Source of the DNA: Corynebacterium variabile
GTDB lineage: Bacteria; Actinomycetota; Actinomycetes; Mycobacteriales; Mycobacteriaceae
NCBI RefSeq assembly: GCF_006539825.1
Contig: NZ_BJNT01000019.1
Location: forward strand, 1 to 64,000
Direction of reading: 5' to 3'
Length of the DNA stretch: 64,000 nucleotides
Shown: positions 25,052-33,754 of the stretch, piece by piece
Layout: every line of letters begins with the position of its first letter
How positions within the stretch are numbered: position 1 is the first letter of the stretch
Notes under the pieces: model-generated
The model's input: the letters and a program-made list of their open reading frames with translations, nothing else
Database searches by the model: none
Told to the model about the DNA's origin: nothing
Made by a program: the position numbers and the translations under genes

Positions 25052-25996
25052 TCAGCTCAGGCGCAGTTGCAGCAGTCCGTGGACCAGATCGAGCAGCCGG
25101 GTGTCCGCTCCCCCGTTATCCCCGGCCCGGATGATCGCGCCGAGCTGGGAATCGAGCTCGCCGGAGATGCCCTCGGTGATGTCACGCTGCATGGAGCTCG
25201 TGGCATCCTCCGGCTGGGCGTCGATGAAGGCCATGGTCCGGGCCACCGCGTCCTCCCGCAGTTCCACACCGGTGGCCCGTGCCGCGGCGTCCGCCTCGGT
25301 GACCATGCCCTCGAGACTGGACCGCAGGGTGGTGCGCAGCGCCCCGATCGGCTGCTGCGCAACCGCTCCGAGTGCACCGAAGCAGGTGACGAACATGGCC
25401 TTCTCCCAGATGTCGCACCACAGGTCGTCACGGACGATGCCGGTGATCCCCGCGGCGGTGAAGGTCTCGGCGAAGGCTGCGAGGGTGGCGTCCCGGGTAC
25501 TTCCGGCGCCCTCCCAGAGTCCGACGGTGAAACTGGCCAGCGGCGGGACGAACCTCACCGTCGCCGGACCGGTGTGGATGAAGTAGCCGCGCACCACGCC
25601 GGGCCAGGTACGGTCGGTGCCCACGGCATCGGCAACGAGGCGGTGGACCTCCACCGAGTTCTGTGTCGTGGCGATCACCGGATCCCCGGGGATACCCTGC
25701 ACCAGCGCGGCGATCTGCGCCTGTCGCTCCGCGAGAGTCACGCCGGTGGCCTTGACCGCCAGGAGAACCACGTCGAGGGCCTCACCGTCAGCGGTGGTGA
25801 GTTCCGCCGGGGACGCCGCGGCGTGGACAGGCACGAACTGCGGCTCCTGCCCGTCGATGTCGACCCGCAGTCCGTCGGCGCGGACCGCGTCGAGTGCGGC
25901 TCCCCGTGCCAGGACCGTGACGTCGTGACCTGCCTGGGCGAGCCGCGCGCCGAAGAATGTGCCGACCGCGCCGGCTCCGATGATTCCGATTCGCAT
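25052..25996 (-). CDS. 2-dehydropantoate 2-reductase-like (ketopantoate reductase family)
   Basis: The 314-residue protein has an N-terminal NADP site G-I-I-G-A-G-A-V-G-T-F-F-G, V-V-L-L-A-V-K-A in the first domain and the ApbA C-terminal domain with K in the I-W-E-K-A-M-F-V-T region. The family makes pantoate for coenzyme A, but corynebacteria often have several paralogs with other roles. A TAAGAT hexamer at 26003-26008 on this strand ends 7 nt before the ATG at 25996, so I prefer that start over the ATG at 26005 and predict a leaderless mRNA. Confidence 0.8.
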   Translation of the reverse strand: MRIGIIGAGAVGTFFGARLAQAGHDVTVLARGAALDAVRADGLRVDIDGQEPQFVPVHAAASPAELTTADGEALDVVLLAVKATGVTLAERQAQIAALVQGIPGDPVIATTQNSVEVHRLVADAVGTDRTWPGVVRGYFIHTGPATVRFVPPLASFTVGLWEGAGSTRDATLAAFAETFTAAGITGIVRDDLWCDIWEKAMFVTCFGALGAVAQQPIGALRTTLRSSLEGMVTEADAAARATGVELREDAVARTMAFIDAQPEDATSSMQRDITEGISGELDSQLGAIIRAGDNGGADTRLLDLVHGLLQLRLS

Positions 25997-26041
25997 GTCC
26001 ACCATCTTAGGAATGCGCCGGACACGCTACGATGAGACCCC

Positions 26042-26551
26042 ATGAGCCCCACGAGCAATGAACGCGAGATCCTCTCCTACGAACTCTTCGGCGACGCCAT
26101 CAAGGAACTGGCCCAGGAGATCGTCGACGACTACAAGCCCGACCTGATCCTCTCCATCGCCCGCGGTGGCCTGCTCATCGGCGGTGCGCTCGGTTACGCG
26201 ATGGGCGTGAAGAACGTCTCCGTGATCAACGTGGAGTTCTACACCGGTATCGGTGAGACCCTCGAAGCTCCGGTGATGCTTCCGCCGACGCCCGAGGCCG
26301 TCGACCTGTCGGGCATGAAGGTCCTGATCGCCGACGATGTCGCTGACTCCGGCAAGACCCTCGAACTCGTCCAGCAGTACTGCGCGGAGACCGTCGTCGA
26401 GTCGCGCACCGCGGTGATCTACCACAAGTCCCGGTCGATCATCACCCCGGACTACGCGTGGAAGAAGACCGACCAGTGGATCGATTTCCCCTGGTCCGAC
26501 TTCCCGGTGATCACCCCGACCGGCACCCCGGCCGGCGGCAACGCCAGCTAG
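26042..26551 (+). CDS. Phosphoribosyltransferase family protein
   Basis: The 169-residue type I PRTase has the PRPP motif V-L-I-A-D-D-V-A-D-S-G-K-T (about 96-108) and the upstream I-L-S-I-A-R-G-G-L-L strand with the pyrophosphate loop. It resembles the xanthine/hypoxanthine PRTase-like proteins of actinobacteria, often of uncertain base preference. A TACGAT lies just upstream of the ATG. Its stop overlaps the convergent amidase by 4 bp. Purine salvage is the likeliest role. Confidence 0.85.
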   Translation: MSPTSNEREILSYELFGDAIKELAQEIVDDYKPDLILSIARGGLLIGGALGYAMGVKNVSVINVEFYTGIGETLEAPVMLPPTPEAVDLSGMKVLIADDVADSGKTLELVQQYCAETVVESRTAVIYHKSRSIITPDYAWKKTDQWIDFPWSDFPVITPTGTPAGGNAS

Positions 26552-27987
26552 GTCGTCTCGTCGGCGGTCCCGGCATCCAGTGCCGTCTCCAGTTCGGAGG
26601 ACAGCGCGACGAGGCGTTCCTCGCCGTTGTCCGGCCCCACGAGCTGCACGGACAGCGGCAGACCGTCGCTGCCGGTGCCCAGCGGGACGGACGCCGCCGG
26701 GAACCCGGTGACGTTCCACATCGCGGTGTAGGCCACCGGCCCGCTGGCCGCGAGCAGGGTCCGCACCGCACCCTTGCCGGCGATCGCGTCCGCCGCACCC
26801 GGCCGGTCAGGCACCGTCGGGGTGAGCAGGACATCCACCTCTGTCCAGACGTGGTCCAGGGCGCGGGCGATCGTCCCGCCCTTCTTCTCCGCCCACCGGT
26901 GGACCGGGCGGCGGACCCAGGCACCCGTCCGGACCACGGCCCGGGTGCGTGCCTCCAGTCGCTCCGGGTGTTCGACCCCCCTTTTCTCCGTGCGGATTCC
27001 GGCGAAGAACTGGGGGATGAAGGACGCGGTGGGGTCCGGATAGTGCGGGTCGTACTCCGTGACCGTGTGCCCTGCGGCGCGCAGCAGATCAGCGGCACGG
27101 TGCACCGCCGCCGCATGCTCGGGGTGGAGTTTCCCGGTCTTCGCCGGCGGAGTGAGGCACACACCGATGCGCAACCGCGGTGCCGCAGCGGCACCGTCGA
27201 CCGCCTCGACCAGTGACCCGACAGGTTCGGCACGGTAGGCGTCCCCGTCGACGTTTCCGCTGACGAGGTCATAGACCAGAGCACTGTCCCGCACGGAACG
27301 GGTGAGCGGGCCGGTGGTGCCGAGTGCATGCCACAGGTGGGGGTTCGGGGACGCGGAAACCCGACCACGCTGGGGCTTGAGGCCGAACAGACCGCAGTTC
27401 GCCGCGGGAATGCGGATCGACCCGCCACCGTCACCGCCGAGGGCGACGGGGACCAGTCCGGCGGCGACCGCGGCTGCCGAACCACCCGAGGAGCCGCCGG
27501 GCGTCTTCGACTGGTCGTGCGGATTGCGGGTGACACCGTAACCGTCCGTCTGTGTGTAGGGCCAGGCCCCGAACTCGGGCATGCGCGTCACCCCTATGAT
27601 GACCGCGCCGGCGTCCCTGAGCTTCTGCACGACGAGGGCGTCCGCGGTCGCCGGAGTGGTGTTTGCCCGGGTGCCGAAGGTGGTCACCACGCCCTTGACG
27701 TCGATCTCGGCTTTCACCGCCACCGGAACGCCGTGCAGTCGGCCACGCTGAGCGGGTTCCAGCCGGTCGAGATCGGTCGCGGTAGCGAGAGCCTCATCGG
27801 CGAGGACGGTCTGGAAGGCGTTGAGATCCCGGTCGTAGCGGGCGATGCGCGTCAGGGCGGCACGTACGCCGGTCTCTGCCCCACCCGGCGACCCGGGTTC
27901 CCGTTCCGGGTCGTCCGTGAACGTGGCGACGTGATCGCGCCAGTCGTGTGCGTCCAAGGTGTGCCAGGGAATCTCCGGGGTATTCAT
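26548..27987 (-). CDS. Amidase (amidase-signature family)
   Basis: The 479-residue enzyme carries the signature: catalytic Lys in V-P-V-A-V-K-A-E (about 91), S-S-G-G-S with the cis-Ser/Ser nucleophile pair in [13 protein letters not shown], and the [13 protein letters not shown] segment. It lacks gatCB neighbours, so it is more likely a stand-alone amide hydrolase than the tRNA amidotransferase subunit A. Substrate unknown. A strong ribosome-binding site is not evident before the ATG at 27987. Confidence 0.87.
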   Translation of the reverse strand: MNTPEIPWHTLDAHDWRDHVATFTDDPEREPGSPGGAETGVRAALTRIARYDRDLNAFQTVLADEALATATDLDRLEPAQRGRLHGVPVAVKAEIDVKGVVTTFGTRANTTPATADALVVQKLRDAGAVIIGVTRMPEFGAWPYTQTDGYGVTRNPHDQSKTPGGSSGGSAAAVAAGLVPVALGGDGGGSIRIPAANCGLFGLKPQRGRVSASPNPHLWHALGTTGPLTRSVRDSALVYDLVSGNVDGDAYRAEPVGSLVEAVDGAAAAPRLRIGVCLTPPAKTGKLHPEHAAAVHRAADLLRAAGHTVTEYDPHYPDPTASFIPQFFAGIRTEKRGVEHPERLEARTRAVVRTGAWVRRPVHRWAEKKGGTIARALDHVWTEVDVLLTPTVPDRPGAADAIAGKGAVRTLLAASGPVAYTAMWNVTGFPAASVPLGTGSDGLPLSVQLVGPDNGEERLVALSSELETALDAGTADETT

Positions 27988-28013
27988 CCCCTGAGACTAT
28001 CGGCAATGCCTGC

Positions 28014-29729
28014 TCAGCGCTGGAGAGCACGCACCTGCACGCGGAGTGCCTCGCCGACCCGCTTGCCGGAGTGGATGCAGCCGCCGAGGAAGGTGCCCTC
28101 CAGCGCATTCTTCCCGTGCATGCCGCCACCACCGAAACCGGCGACCTCACCGGCGGCGTAGAGCCCGGGCAGTACCGAGCCGTCGGAGCGCAGGCAGCGT
28201 CCCGACAGGTCGGTCTCGATGCCACCGAGGGTCTTGCGGGTGAGCACCCGCAGTCGCACCGCGATCAACGGTCCGTGCTTCTCGTCGAGCAGGCGGTGCG
28301 GGGACGCGGCGCGGACGATCTTGTCGCCGAGGAACTTCCGCGCGGTGTGGATGTAGTTGACCTGGGCGTCCTTGCTGAACTTGTTGTCGATCTGACTGTC
28401 CCGGTCCTCCACCTGACGGCGCAGGTGGTCGACGTCGATGAGAGGTGCGTCCGGGTTCTCCGCGTATGCGAGGTCGTTCATCCCCGTGACGAGGGCGTCA
28501 AGGTCATTGGCGATGACCCAGTCCTCGCCGTGGTCCATGAAGTTCTGGACCGCGACGTGCATGCCGGGTCCGATCTTGCCGAGGAGCTTGCGGAACTCCT
28601 TGTCGGTGAGGTCGGGGTTCTGCTCCGAGCCGGAGAAGATGAACTCCTTGCCGGCGACGGATTTGTCCAGCACGAACCAGCTGTAGCCGTGACCGGTGCG
28701 GCCGATGTGGGCCAGGGCAGCGAGGTTGTCCGAACCGGGGAAGAGGTTGGTGGGCAGGCGGTCACCGGCGGCATCGAACCACAGTGAGCTCGGACCGGGG
28801 ATGATCCGGATGCCGTGGTTGGGCCAGATGGGGTCCCAGTTCTTCATGCCTTCGGTGTAGTGCCACATCCGGTCGGTGTTGACGGTGGACGCACCGGCCT
28901 CCTCGGAGATGCCGATCATCCGTCCGTCAACGTGGGCGGGGACGCCGGTGACCAGGCCCTCCGGGCACTCGCCCCACCGGTCGGTCGGCCAGGACTTCCT
29001 GACCAGGTCGAGGTTTCCTCCGATACCGCCGGAGGTGACGACGACCGCGGCGCCCCGGATGTCGAAGGTGTCGACGACCTCCCGGGAGGACTCGACGCCA
29101 CGCGGAAGGTCGTCACAGGGTTCGAGGATGCTCCCCTTGACGCCGACGACGCGTCGGATGCCGTTGGCGTCCCCCTCGACGGTGAGTTCGTCGACGCGGT
29201 GACGGAAGGCGAAGGTCACCCGACCTGCCTTCTCCGCCTCGAGCAGCGGCTCGCGGAAGACACGGACGACCTCGGGCCCGGTGCCCCAGGTGAGGTGGAA
29301 GCGGGGCACGGAGTTTCCGTGGCCGGAGGCGTCACCGCTGCCACGCTCGGCCCAGCCGACCGTCGGCAGGACGTTGAGACCGAGGCCCTTGAGATAGTCG
29401 CGCTTCTGGGTGGCCGCGAAGTGGACGTAGGCACGGCCCCACTCGCGGGCCCAGTGGTCGTTGCCGCCGGGGGCGGTGTCCTCGTAGTCCGCGGAGTTCT
29501 CCCAGTCCCGCCATGCGAGATCCTCGGAGTCTTTCACACCCATGAGCCGCTGCTCGGGGCTTCCGACGTAGAACAGTCCACCGAGCGACCAGAAGGCCTG
29601 TCCCCCGAGGTTGTTGCGGTTCTCCTGGTCCAGCACCAGGACCTTGAGCCCCGCCTTCTGCGCCTCATGGGCGGCGACCATGCCGGCGAGTCCGCAGCCG
29701 ACGACGATGACATCAGTTCTCTCTCCCAT
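28014..29729 (-). CDS. FAD-dependent dehydrogenase (fumarate reductase / KstD-like flavoprotein)
   Basis: The 571-residue flavoprotein has V-I-V-V-G-C-G-L-A-G-M-V-A-A as the FAD dinucleotide site and N-L-G-G-Q-A-F-W-S-L-G-G-L-F. A C-terminal G-L-Y-A-A-G-E-V-A-G-F-G-G-G-G-M-H-G segment binds the FAD ribityl. It corresponds to a conserved mycobacterial/corynebacterial flavoprotein annotated as FAD-binding dehydrogenase (Rv0785 type). No iron-sulphur or heme partner is adjacent, so a soluble ene-reductase or dehydrogenase on an unknown substrate is likely. Confidence 0.87.
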   Translation of the reverse strand: MGERTDVIVVGCGLAGMVAAHEAQKAGLKVLVLDQENRNNLGGQAFWSLGGLFYVGSPEQRLMGVKDSEDLAWRDWENSADYEDTAPGGNDHWAREWGRAYVHFAATQKRDYLKGLGLNVLPTVGWAERGSGDASGHGNSVPRFHLTWGTGPEVVRVFREPLLEAEKAGRVTFAFRHRVDELTVEGDANGIRRVVGVKGSILEPCDDLPRGVESSREVVDTFDIRGAAVVVTSGGIGGNLDLVRKSWPTDRWGECPEGLVTGVPAHVDGRMIGISEEAGASTVNTDRMWHYTEGMKNWDPIWPNHGIRIIPGPSSLWFDAAGDRLPTNLFPGSDNLAALAHIGRTGHGYSWFVLDKSVAGKEFIFSGSEQNPDLTDKEFRKLLGKIGPGMHVAVQNFMDHGEDWVIANDLDALVTGMNDLAYAENPDAPLIDVDHLRRQVEDRDSQIDNKFSKDAQVNYIHTARKFLGDKIVRAASPHRLLDEKHGPLIAVRLRVLTRKTLGGIETDLSGRCLRSDGSVLPGLYAAGEVAGFGGGGMHGKNALEGTFLGGCIHSGKRVGEALRVQVRALQR

Positions 29730-29817
29730 GGCGAACTATCCTATGGACCGCCCGTGCACCCTGCAGCAAGTTAACGACATTAATTCGAATTCAGCTTCAG
29801 TCTCATACTTTAGGAAC

Positions 29818-29881
29818 TTGACGCTCACAATGTGAGAGAGTAGTTTCCCATTCACTGGCCCTGGCATCCCACACAGTGGGA
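29818..29881 (+). promoter_or_regulatory. Promoter of the MFS transporter gene with two operator-like palindromes
   Basis: TTGACG (29818-29823) and TAGTTT (29841-29846) are separated by exactly 17 bp. The spacer begins with the perfect palindrome CTCACAATGTGAG (29824-29836). A second palindrome, TCCCACACAGTGGGA, lies at 29867-29881 in the leader. A palindrome inside the spacer is a classical repressor position. The cognate regulator is not in the immediate neighbourhood. Confidence 0.6.
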
Positions 29882-29925
29882 GACCGTCGGGGCGTACCTG
29901 ACCCCGAAGAGAAGCGCCGCGAACT

Positions 29926-31314
29926 ATGACCTACACCCTCCAGCCCACCCCACCGCCTGAACCCTCGACCGACCGGACCGGTGACAAGGCCCGGACGAAC
30001 GGAAACAGCCGCGGGCGCGTGATCATCGCGTCCACCATCGGTACGACGATCGAGTTCTACGACTTCTACGCCTACGCCACGGCAGCCGTCGTCGTCTTCC
30101 CCGACCTGTTCTTCCCCAAGAGCGAGAACTCCACCGTCGGCCTGCTCGCCTCCCTGGCGACCTTCGGACTGGCTTTCGTCGCCCGCCCGGTCGGCTCGGT
30201 CCTCTTCGGCCACTTCGGTGACCGCATCGGACGCAAGGCCACGCTCATCGGCGCGCTGCTCACCATGGGTATCGCCACCTTCATCATCGGCTGCCTGCCG
30301 ACCTACGACCAGATCGGTCTGTGGGCCCCGGCCCTGCTCGCCCTGCTCCGCTTCTGCCAGGGCATCGGCCTCGGCGGAGAGTGGTCCGGCGCAGCCCTGC
30401 TGGCCACCGAGAACGCCGAGGAAGGCAAGCGCGCCCGGGCCGCCATGTGGCCACAGCTCGGCGCACCGTTCGGATTCCTGCTGGCCAACGGCCTGTTCCT
30501 GCTGCTTGTCACGATCATGAACCACACCGACGGTGACATCAAGGGAGACTTCCTCTCCTGGGGCTGGCGCGTGCCCTTCCTCTGCTCCGCCGTGATGGTG
30601 GCCATCGGTCTGTGGGTCCGTTTCAAGCTCGACGAGACCCCTGTCTTCCAGGAGACCCTCGACAAGGGCGAGGACGTCAAGGTCCCGACCAAGGAGGTCT
30701 TCCGGAACGCGTGGAAAGACGTCATCCTCGGCACCTTCGTCATGGTCTCCACCTACACCCTCTTCTACATCGTGACCACCTGGTTCCTGTCCTTCGGCAT
30801 CGGAGACAAGGACGAAGGAAAGGGCCTGGGCATCGAGTACGAGCACTTCCTGGTCATCCAGCTCATCTCCGCCCTGTTCTTCGTCATCGGTATCCCGATC
30901 GCCGGCCACCTGGCGGACACCATCGGCCGGAAGAAGTTCCTGACCATCGCGTCCTGCCTCATCCTGGTCTACTGCTGCGCCTTCCAGCTCTTCCTCGACC
31001 CGGACACCGCCACCGGACTGAGCGCCGGTATCTACCTCTCCCTCGGCATGCTGCTCATGGGCCTGATCTTCGGCCCGATGTCCGCCGTGCTCCCGGAGAT
31101 GTTCCCCACCAACGTGCGCTACACCGGCTCCGGAATCGCCTACAATTTCGCGTCCATCCTCGGTGCCGCCATCGCCCCGTTCATCGCCGTGGCCCTGGCC
31201 ACCAGCTACGGCCCCTGGGCCGTGGGCGTCTACCTCGGCGTGGTGACGGTGATCTCGCTCGTCGCCATCCGTGTCATGCGGGAGACCAGGGACATCGACC
31301 TCTACAGCGTCTGA
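29926..31314 (+). CDS. MFS transporter, metabolite:H+ symporter type
   Basis: The 462-residue protein has twelve predicted helices. The MFS motif after helix 2 is G-H-F-G-D-R-I-G-R-K, repeated as G-H-L-A-D-T-I-G-R-K in the second half. Helix 1 includes T-I-E-F-Y-D-F-Y-A-Y, typical of the proline/betaine/carboxylate symporter subfamilies (ProP, ShiA, YhjE). It should import an organic acid or zwitterion with protons. The start at 29926 leaves a leader of about 75 nt after the predicted promoter. A hairpin terminator follows. The substrate is unknown; the preceding divergent flavoprotein gene may be a functional partner. Confidence 0.88.
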   Translation: MTYTLQPTPPPEPSTDRTGDKARTNGNSRGRVIIASTIGTTIEFYDFYAYATAAVVVFPDLFFPKSENSTVGLLASLATFGLAFVARPVGSVLFGHFGDRIGRKATLIGALLTMGIATFIIGCLPTYDQIGLWAPALLALLRFCQGIGLGGEWSGAALLATENAEEGKRARAAMWPQLGAPFGFLLANGLFLLLVTIMNHTDGDIKGDFLSWGWRVPFLCSAVMVAIGLWVRFKLDETPVFQETLDKGEDVKVPTKEVFRNAWKDVILGTFVMVSTYTLFYIVTTWFLSFGIGDKDEGKGLGIEYEHFLVIQLISALFFVIGIPIAGHLADTIGRKKFLTIASCLILVYCCAFQLFLDPDTATGLSAGIYLSLGMLLMGLIFGPMSAVLPEMFPTNVRYTGSGIAYNFASILGAAIAPFIAVALATSYGPWAVGVYLGVVTVISLVAIRVMRETRDIDLYSV

Positions 31315-31342
31315 TCCGGCGGCTGAACCCGCATCACTTATC

Positions 31343-31371
31343 CGGCCCCGGAAGCACAGTTTCCGGGGCCG
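31343..31371 (+). terminator. Rho-independent-type hairpin after the MFS transporter gene
   Basis: CGGCCCCGGAA (31343-31353) pairs perfectly with TTCCGGGGCCG (31361-31371) around a 7-nt loop. The T-run that follows is poor, as is common in high-GC actinobacteria. Confidence 0.75.
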
Positions 31372-31465
31372 TTGGCCTATTGTGGGTGGCGTTTCATTTC
31401 GCCGGGACGGCCCGCTGCCGTTGCCCAGGGCGTCCCCTCCCCTGACAAAGCGAGGCAATCGCTGC

Positions 31466-32119
31466 ATGTTCGACGTCGACAACCTGTTGAGTTCCTTCGG
31501 CCTCGCAGGAATCATGATCATCATCTTCATGGAGACAGGCATCCTCATCGGGTTCATCTTCCCCGGTGACACGCTCCTGTTCACCGCGGGGATCATGGCC
31601 GCGTCGGACAACCCCTTCGCCCCACTGTGGGCATTGTGTCTCTGCATCCCGATGGCCGCCGTCATCGGCGACCAGGTGGGGTACACGCTGGGACGCAGAT
31701 ACGGCCAGGCGGCGCTGGAGTCCCGCGTCCTCAACTGGATCGGTCCGGACGCCGTGACGAAGACCGAGGAGTTCTTCTCCCGCTACGGGCCCTTCACCGT
31801 GCTCATCGCCCGGTTCATCGCGGTCGTCCGCACCCTCGCCCCCCTCGTCGCCGGCATCGCGAAGATGCCCCGCGCGGCCTTCACTTTCTGGTCGGTCATC
31901 GGCTGTTTCGCCTGGGGAGCCGGGATCACCGTGCTGGGATTCCTGCTCGGCGGTATCCCCTTCGTCCGTGACTACCTCGACCTGATCGTCATCGTGGGCG
32001 TCGGTGCAGTACTTCTCCCCGTCGCGGTGAAGGTCACCCGGATGCAGCTCCATGCCCGCCGTGAGCGCCGGAACATGCGTCAACGGTTCGCCGGCGACAG
32101 CGACGCAGAAGATCAGTGA
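31466..32119 (+). CDS. DedA-family membrane protein (VTT domain)
   Basis: The 217-residue protein has about five hydrophobic segments and the family motif F-I-P-G-D-T-L, seen here as G-F-I-F-P-G-D-T-L-L-F-T-A-G. It also has G-R-R-Y-G and R-F-I-A-V-V-R-T-L-A-P-L-V-A-G, the conserved Arg-rich loop. Some DedA proteins are flippases for undecaprenyl phosphate or phospholipids; this fits but is not proved. The tail is basic. The gene starts with ATG at 31466; no strong ribosome-binding site is seen beyond GAGG about 12 nt upstream. Confidence 0.88.
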   Translation: MFDVDNLLSSFGLAGIMIIIFMETGILIGFIFPGDTLLFTAGIMAASDNPFAPLWALCLCIPMAAVIGDQVGYTLGRRYGQAALESRVLNWIGPDAVTKTEEFFSRYGPFTVLIARFIAVVRTLAPLVAGIAKMPRAAFTFWSVIGCFAWGAGITVLGFLLGGIPFVRDYLDLIVIVGVGAVLLPVAVKVTRMQLHARRERRNMRQRFAGDSDAEDQ

Positions 32120-32130
32120 CGTCAGAGACG

Positions 32131-33528
32131 TCAATGCCGTCGCATTACCAGCTGCACACAGTCCAGCGCGCCGGCATCCACCAGTGCCTCATGCAGTGCC
32201 AGCTGGTAGTCCCACAGCCGGCGGTAGACCGGATCGAAGCCGGCGGCGGCGGCCTGCCGTTCGCGTGAAGTGAACACTGCCCGCCACAGCCCCAGGGTCA
32301 GCGCCATATGCGACCCGGTATGGACCTCGCGGAGGAGTTCCAGGCCCGCCTTGTTGGCCTGTGCGGTCATCCGCACCGTCGTCGGGTAGCGCAGGGCCGG
32401 CCACACATAGGCACGCATGACGTCGAGACTCTGCGCCACCACGTCGTCCGCCAGTTCCGAGCCCCCGGCGTGGACAACCGACTGGATCACGGCGATCCCG
32501 TCGCGCGACAGCATGCGCTCCACCGCATCGAAGAACTGCCCGAGCCCCTCGTCCCCGAGTGTCTCGGCACGCTCCACGCTGAACACCGCGTCATAGGTGC
32601 CCGACCACTGCCGCGGTGACGGCACCACGCCACGGATCGTCTCGACCCTGACTGCGCCACCGACGCCCGCGGCATGGGCACGTGCCCGGACAACCTCGGC
32701 GTGGTCGGGATCGGCGGTCAGCACATCGACGCGGGCACCACGGCGCGCCGCGATGACCGCCAACGCGCCACCACTGCTCGGCAGTTCAAGCACCCGGTCA
32801 CCGGGACCGGTGCGCGCCATGTCGAGCATCCGGTTGGTCCGGTGGACCTGCGCATCATCGAGGTCTGCGCGCTCCACCACCGACGGGGCGTCCATCCAGC
32901 TCTCCACCACCGGGGTGACGCGGCCGAACTGGGTGACGTCACGGGTCGCGGAGGTCCGCGTCCCCGAGGCGAACAGGGCCGAGCCGGTGGCGCGGGTCGC
33001 CCCGGTGTACAGCTCGACGAGCGCGTCCGGGAGTTCCCCGGTCCCGACCCCGCCGAAATCACGGCGCCTGCGCCGCGACATCAGGGCGCCGAGGCCGCTC
33101 TCCAGTGGCTGCGACAGCAGGACGCCCAGGACCTCCGGCAGCGGGTCGGCGATCCACTCGCCGGCCATGTACCCCTCCGCCAGACCGAGCCAACCGTCGG
33201 CCACGATCCGGTCGAGGACGAGGCCGTCCCGGACGACGAACCGGGGACGCGCTCCCGGGGTCAGGGCGATGCCGTTGTCACGGGTGAGCAGTTCGAGACG
33301 TTCCCGCACCCGGGCGGCGCGCGAACCGAGAAGCGTCGCCTCCGGGCGCCGGACCAGGTCCGGCCACCGCTCGGGGTCGATGAAACCCTCGGACACCGGC
33401 AACTCCTTCCAGAAACTCTCGGTGCCGGCGCCCGGACACTGACCGGGGGCACCGACGGGGTGGTCTTCGCCTGTTGCAGGGGTATTTTCAGGCACCCCTG
33501 TGGGGGCCTGACTCCCGCAAACGGACAT
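32131..33528 (-). CDS. Cyclopropane-fatty-acyl-phospholipid synthase-like methyltransferase
   Basis: A 465-residue protein from ATG 33528. The core (about 130-465) has L-G-L-A-E-G-Y-M-A-G-E-W, as in CFA synthases, the SAM loop V-L-E-L-P-S-S-G-G-A-L-A (the usual E-I-G-C-G-W-G is altered) and the family-like ending with Y-D-A-V-F-S-V-E. The changed SAM loop and missing active-site motifs suggest altered or lost CFA activity. The N-terminal 40 residues are Pro/Gly-rich and may not be translated; a start further downstream (around S-E-G-F-I-D-P-E-R-W) is possible. It ends 12 bp from the convergent DedA gene. Confidence 0.7.
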   Translation of the reverse strand: MSVCGSQAPTGVPENTPATGEDHPVGAPGQCPGAGTESFWKELPVSEGFIDPERWPDLVRRPEATLLGSRAARVRERLELLTRDNGIALTPGARPRFVVRDGLVLDRIVADGWLGLAEGYMAGEWIADPLPEVLGVLLSQPLESGLGALMSRRRRRDFGGVGTGELPDALVELYTGATRATGSALFASGTRTSATRDVTQFGRVTPVVESWMDAPSVVERADLDDAQVHRTNRMLDMARTGPGDRVLELPSSGGALAVIAARRGARVDVLTADPDHAEVVRARAHAAGVGGAVRVETIRGVVPSPRQWSGTYDAVFSVERAETLGDEGLGQFFDAVERMLSRDGIAVIQSVVHAGGSELADDVVAQSLDVMRAYVWPALRYPTTVRMTAQANKAGLELLREVHTGSHMALTLGLWRAVFTSRERQAAAAGFDPVYRRLWDYQLALHEALVDAGALDCVQLVMRRH

Positions 33529-33754
33529 CTCGCCCAGAAACGGGCGCCGGAGACGCACCCACGCTCTGAACAACTGGGAATAAACCACTACACTAGCCGC
33601 ATAACAACCGACGTTGCCGCCAGGCAGGCCGGGTCGACGGAAGAAACCGCCACCGACCACCTGCACGAGCTGCGGCCGATCACAACATGCACGGTTCTGT
33701 ACGGTGGCCCCACACAGGTGACCGACAGCTCCGTAGAGCGAGGAGACTGTTTCC

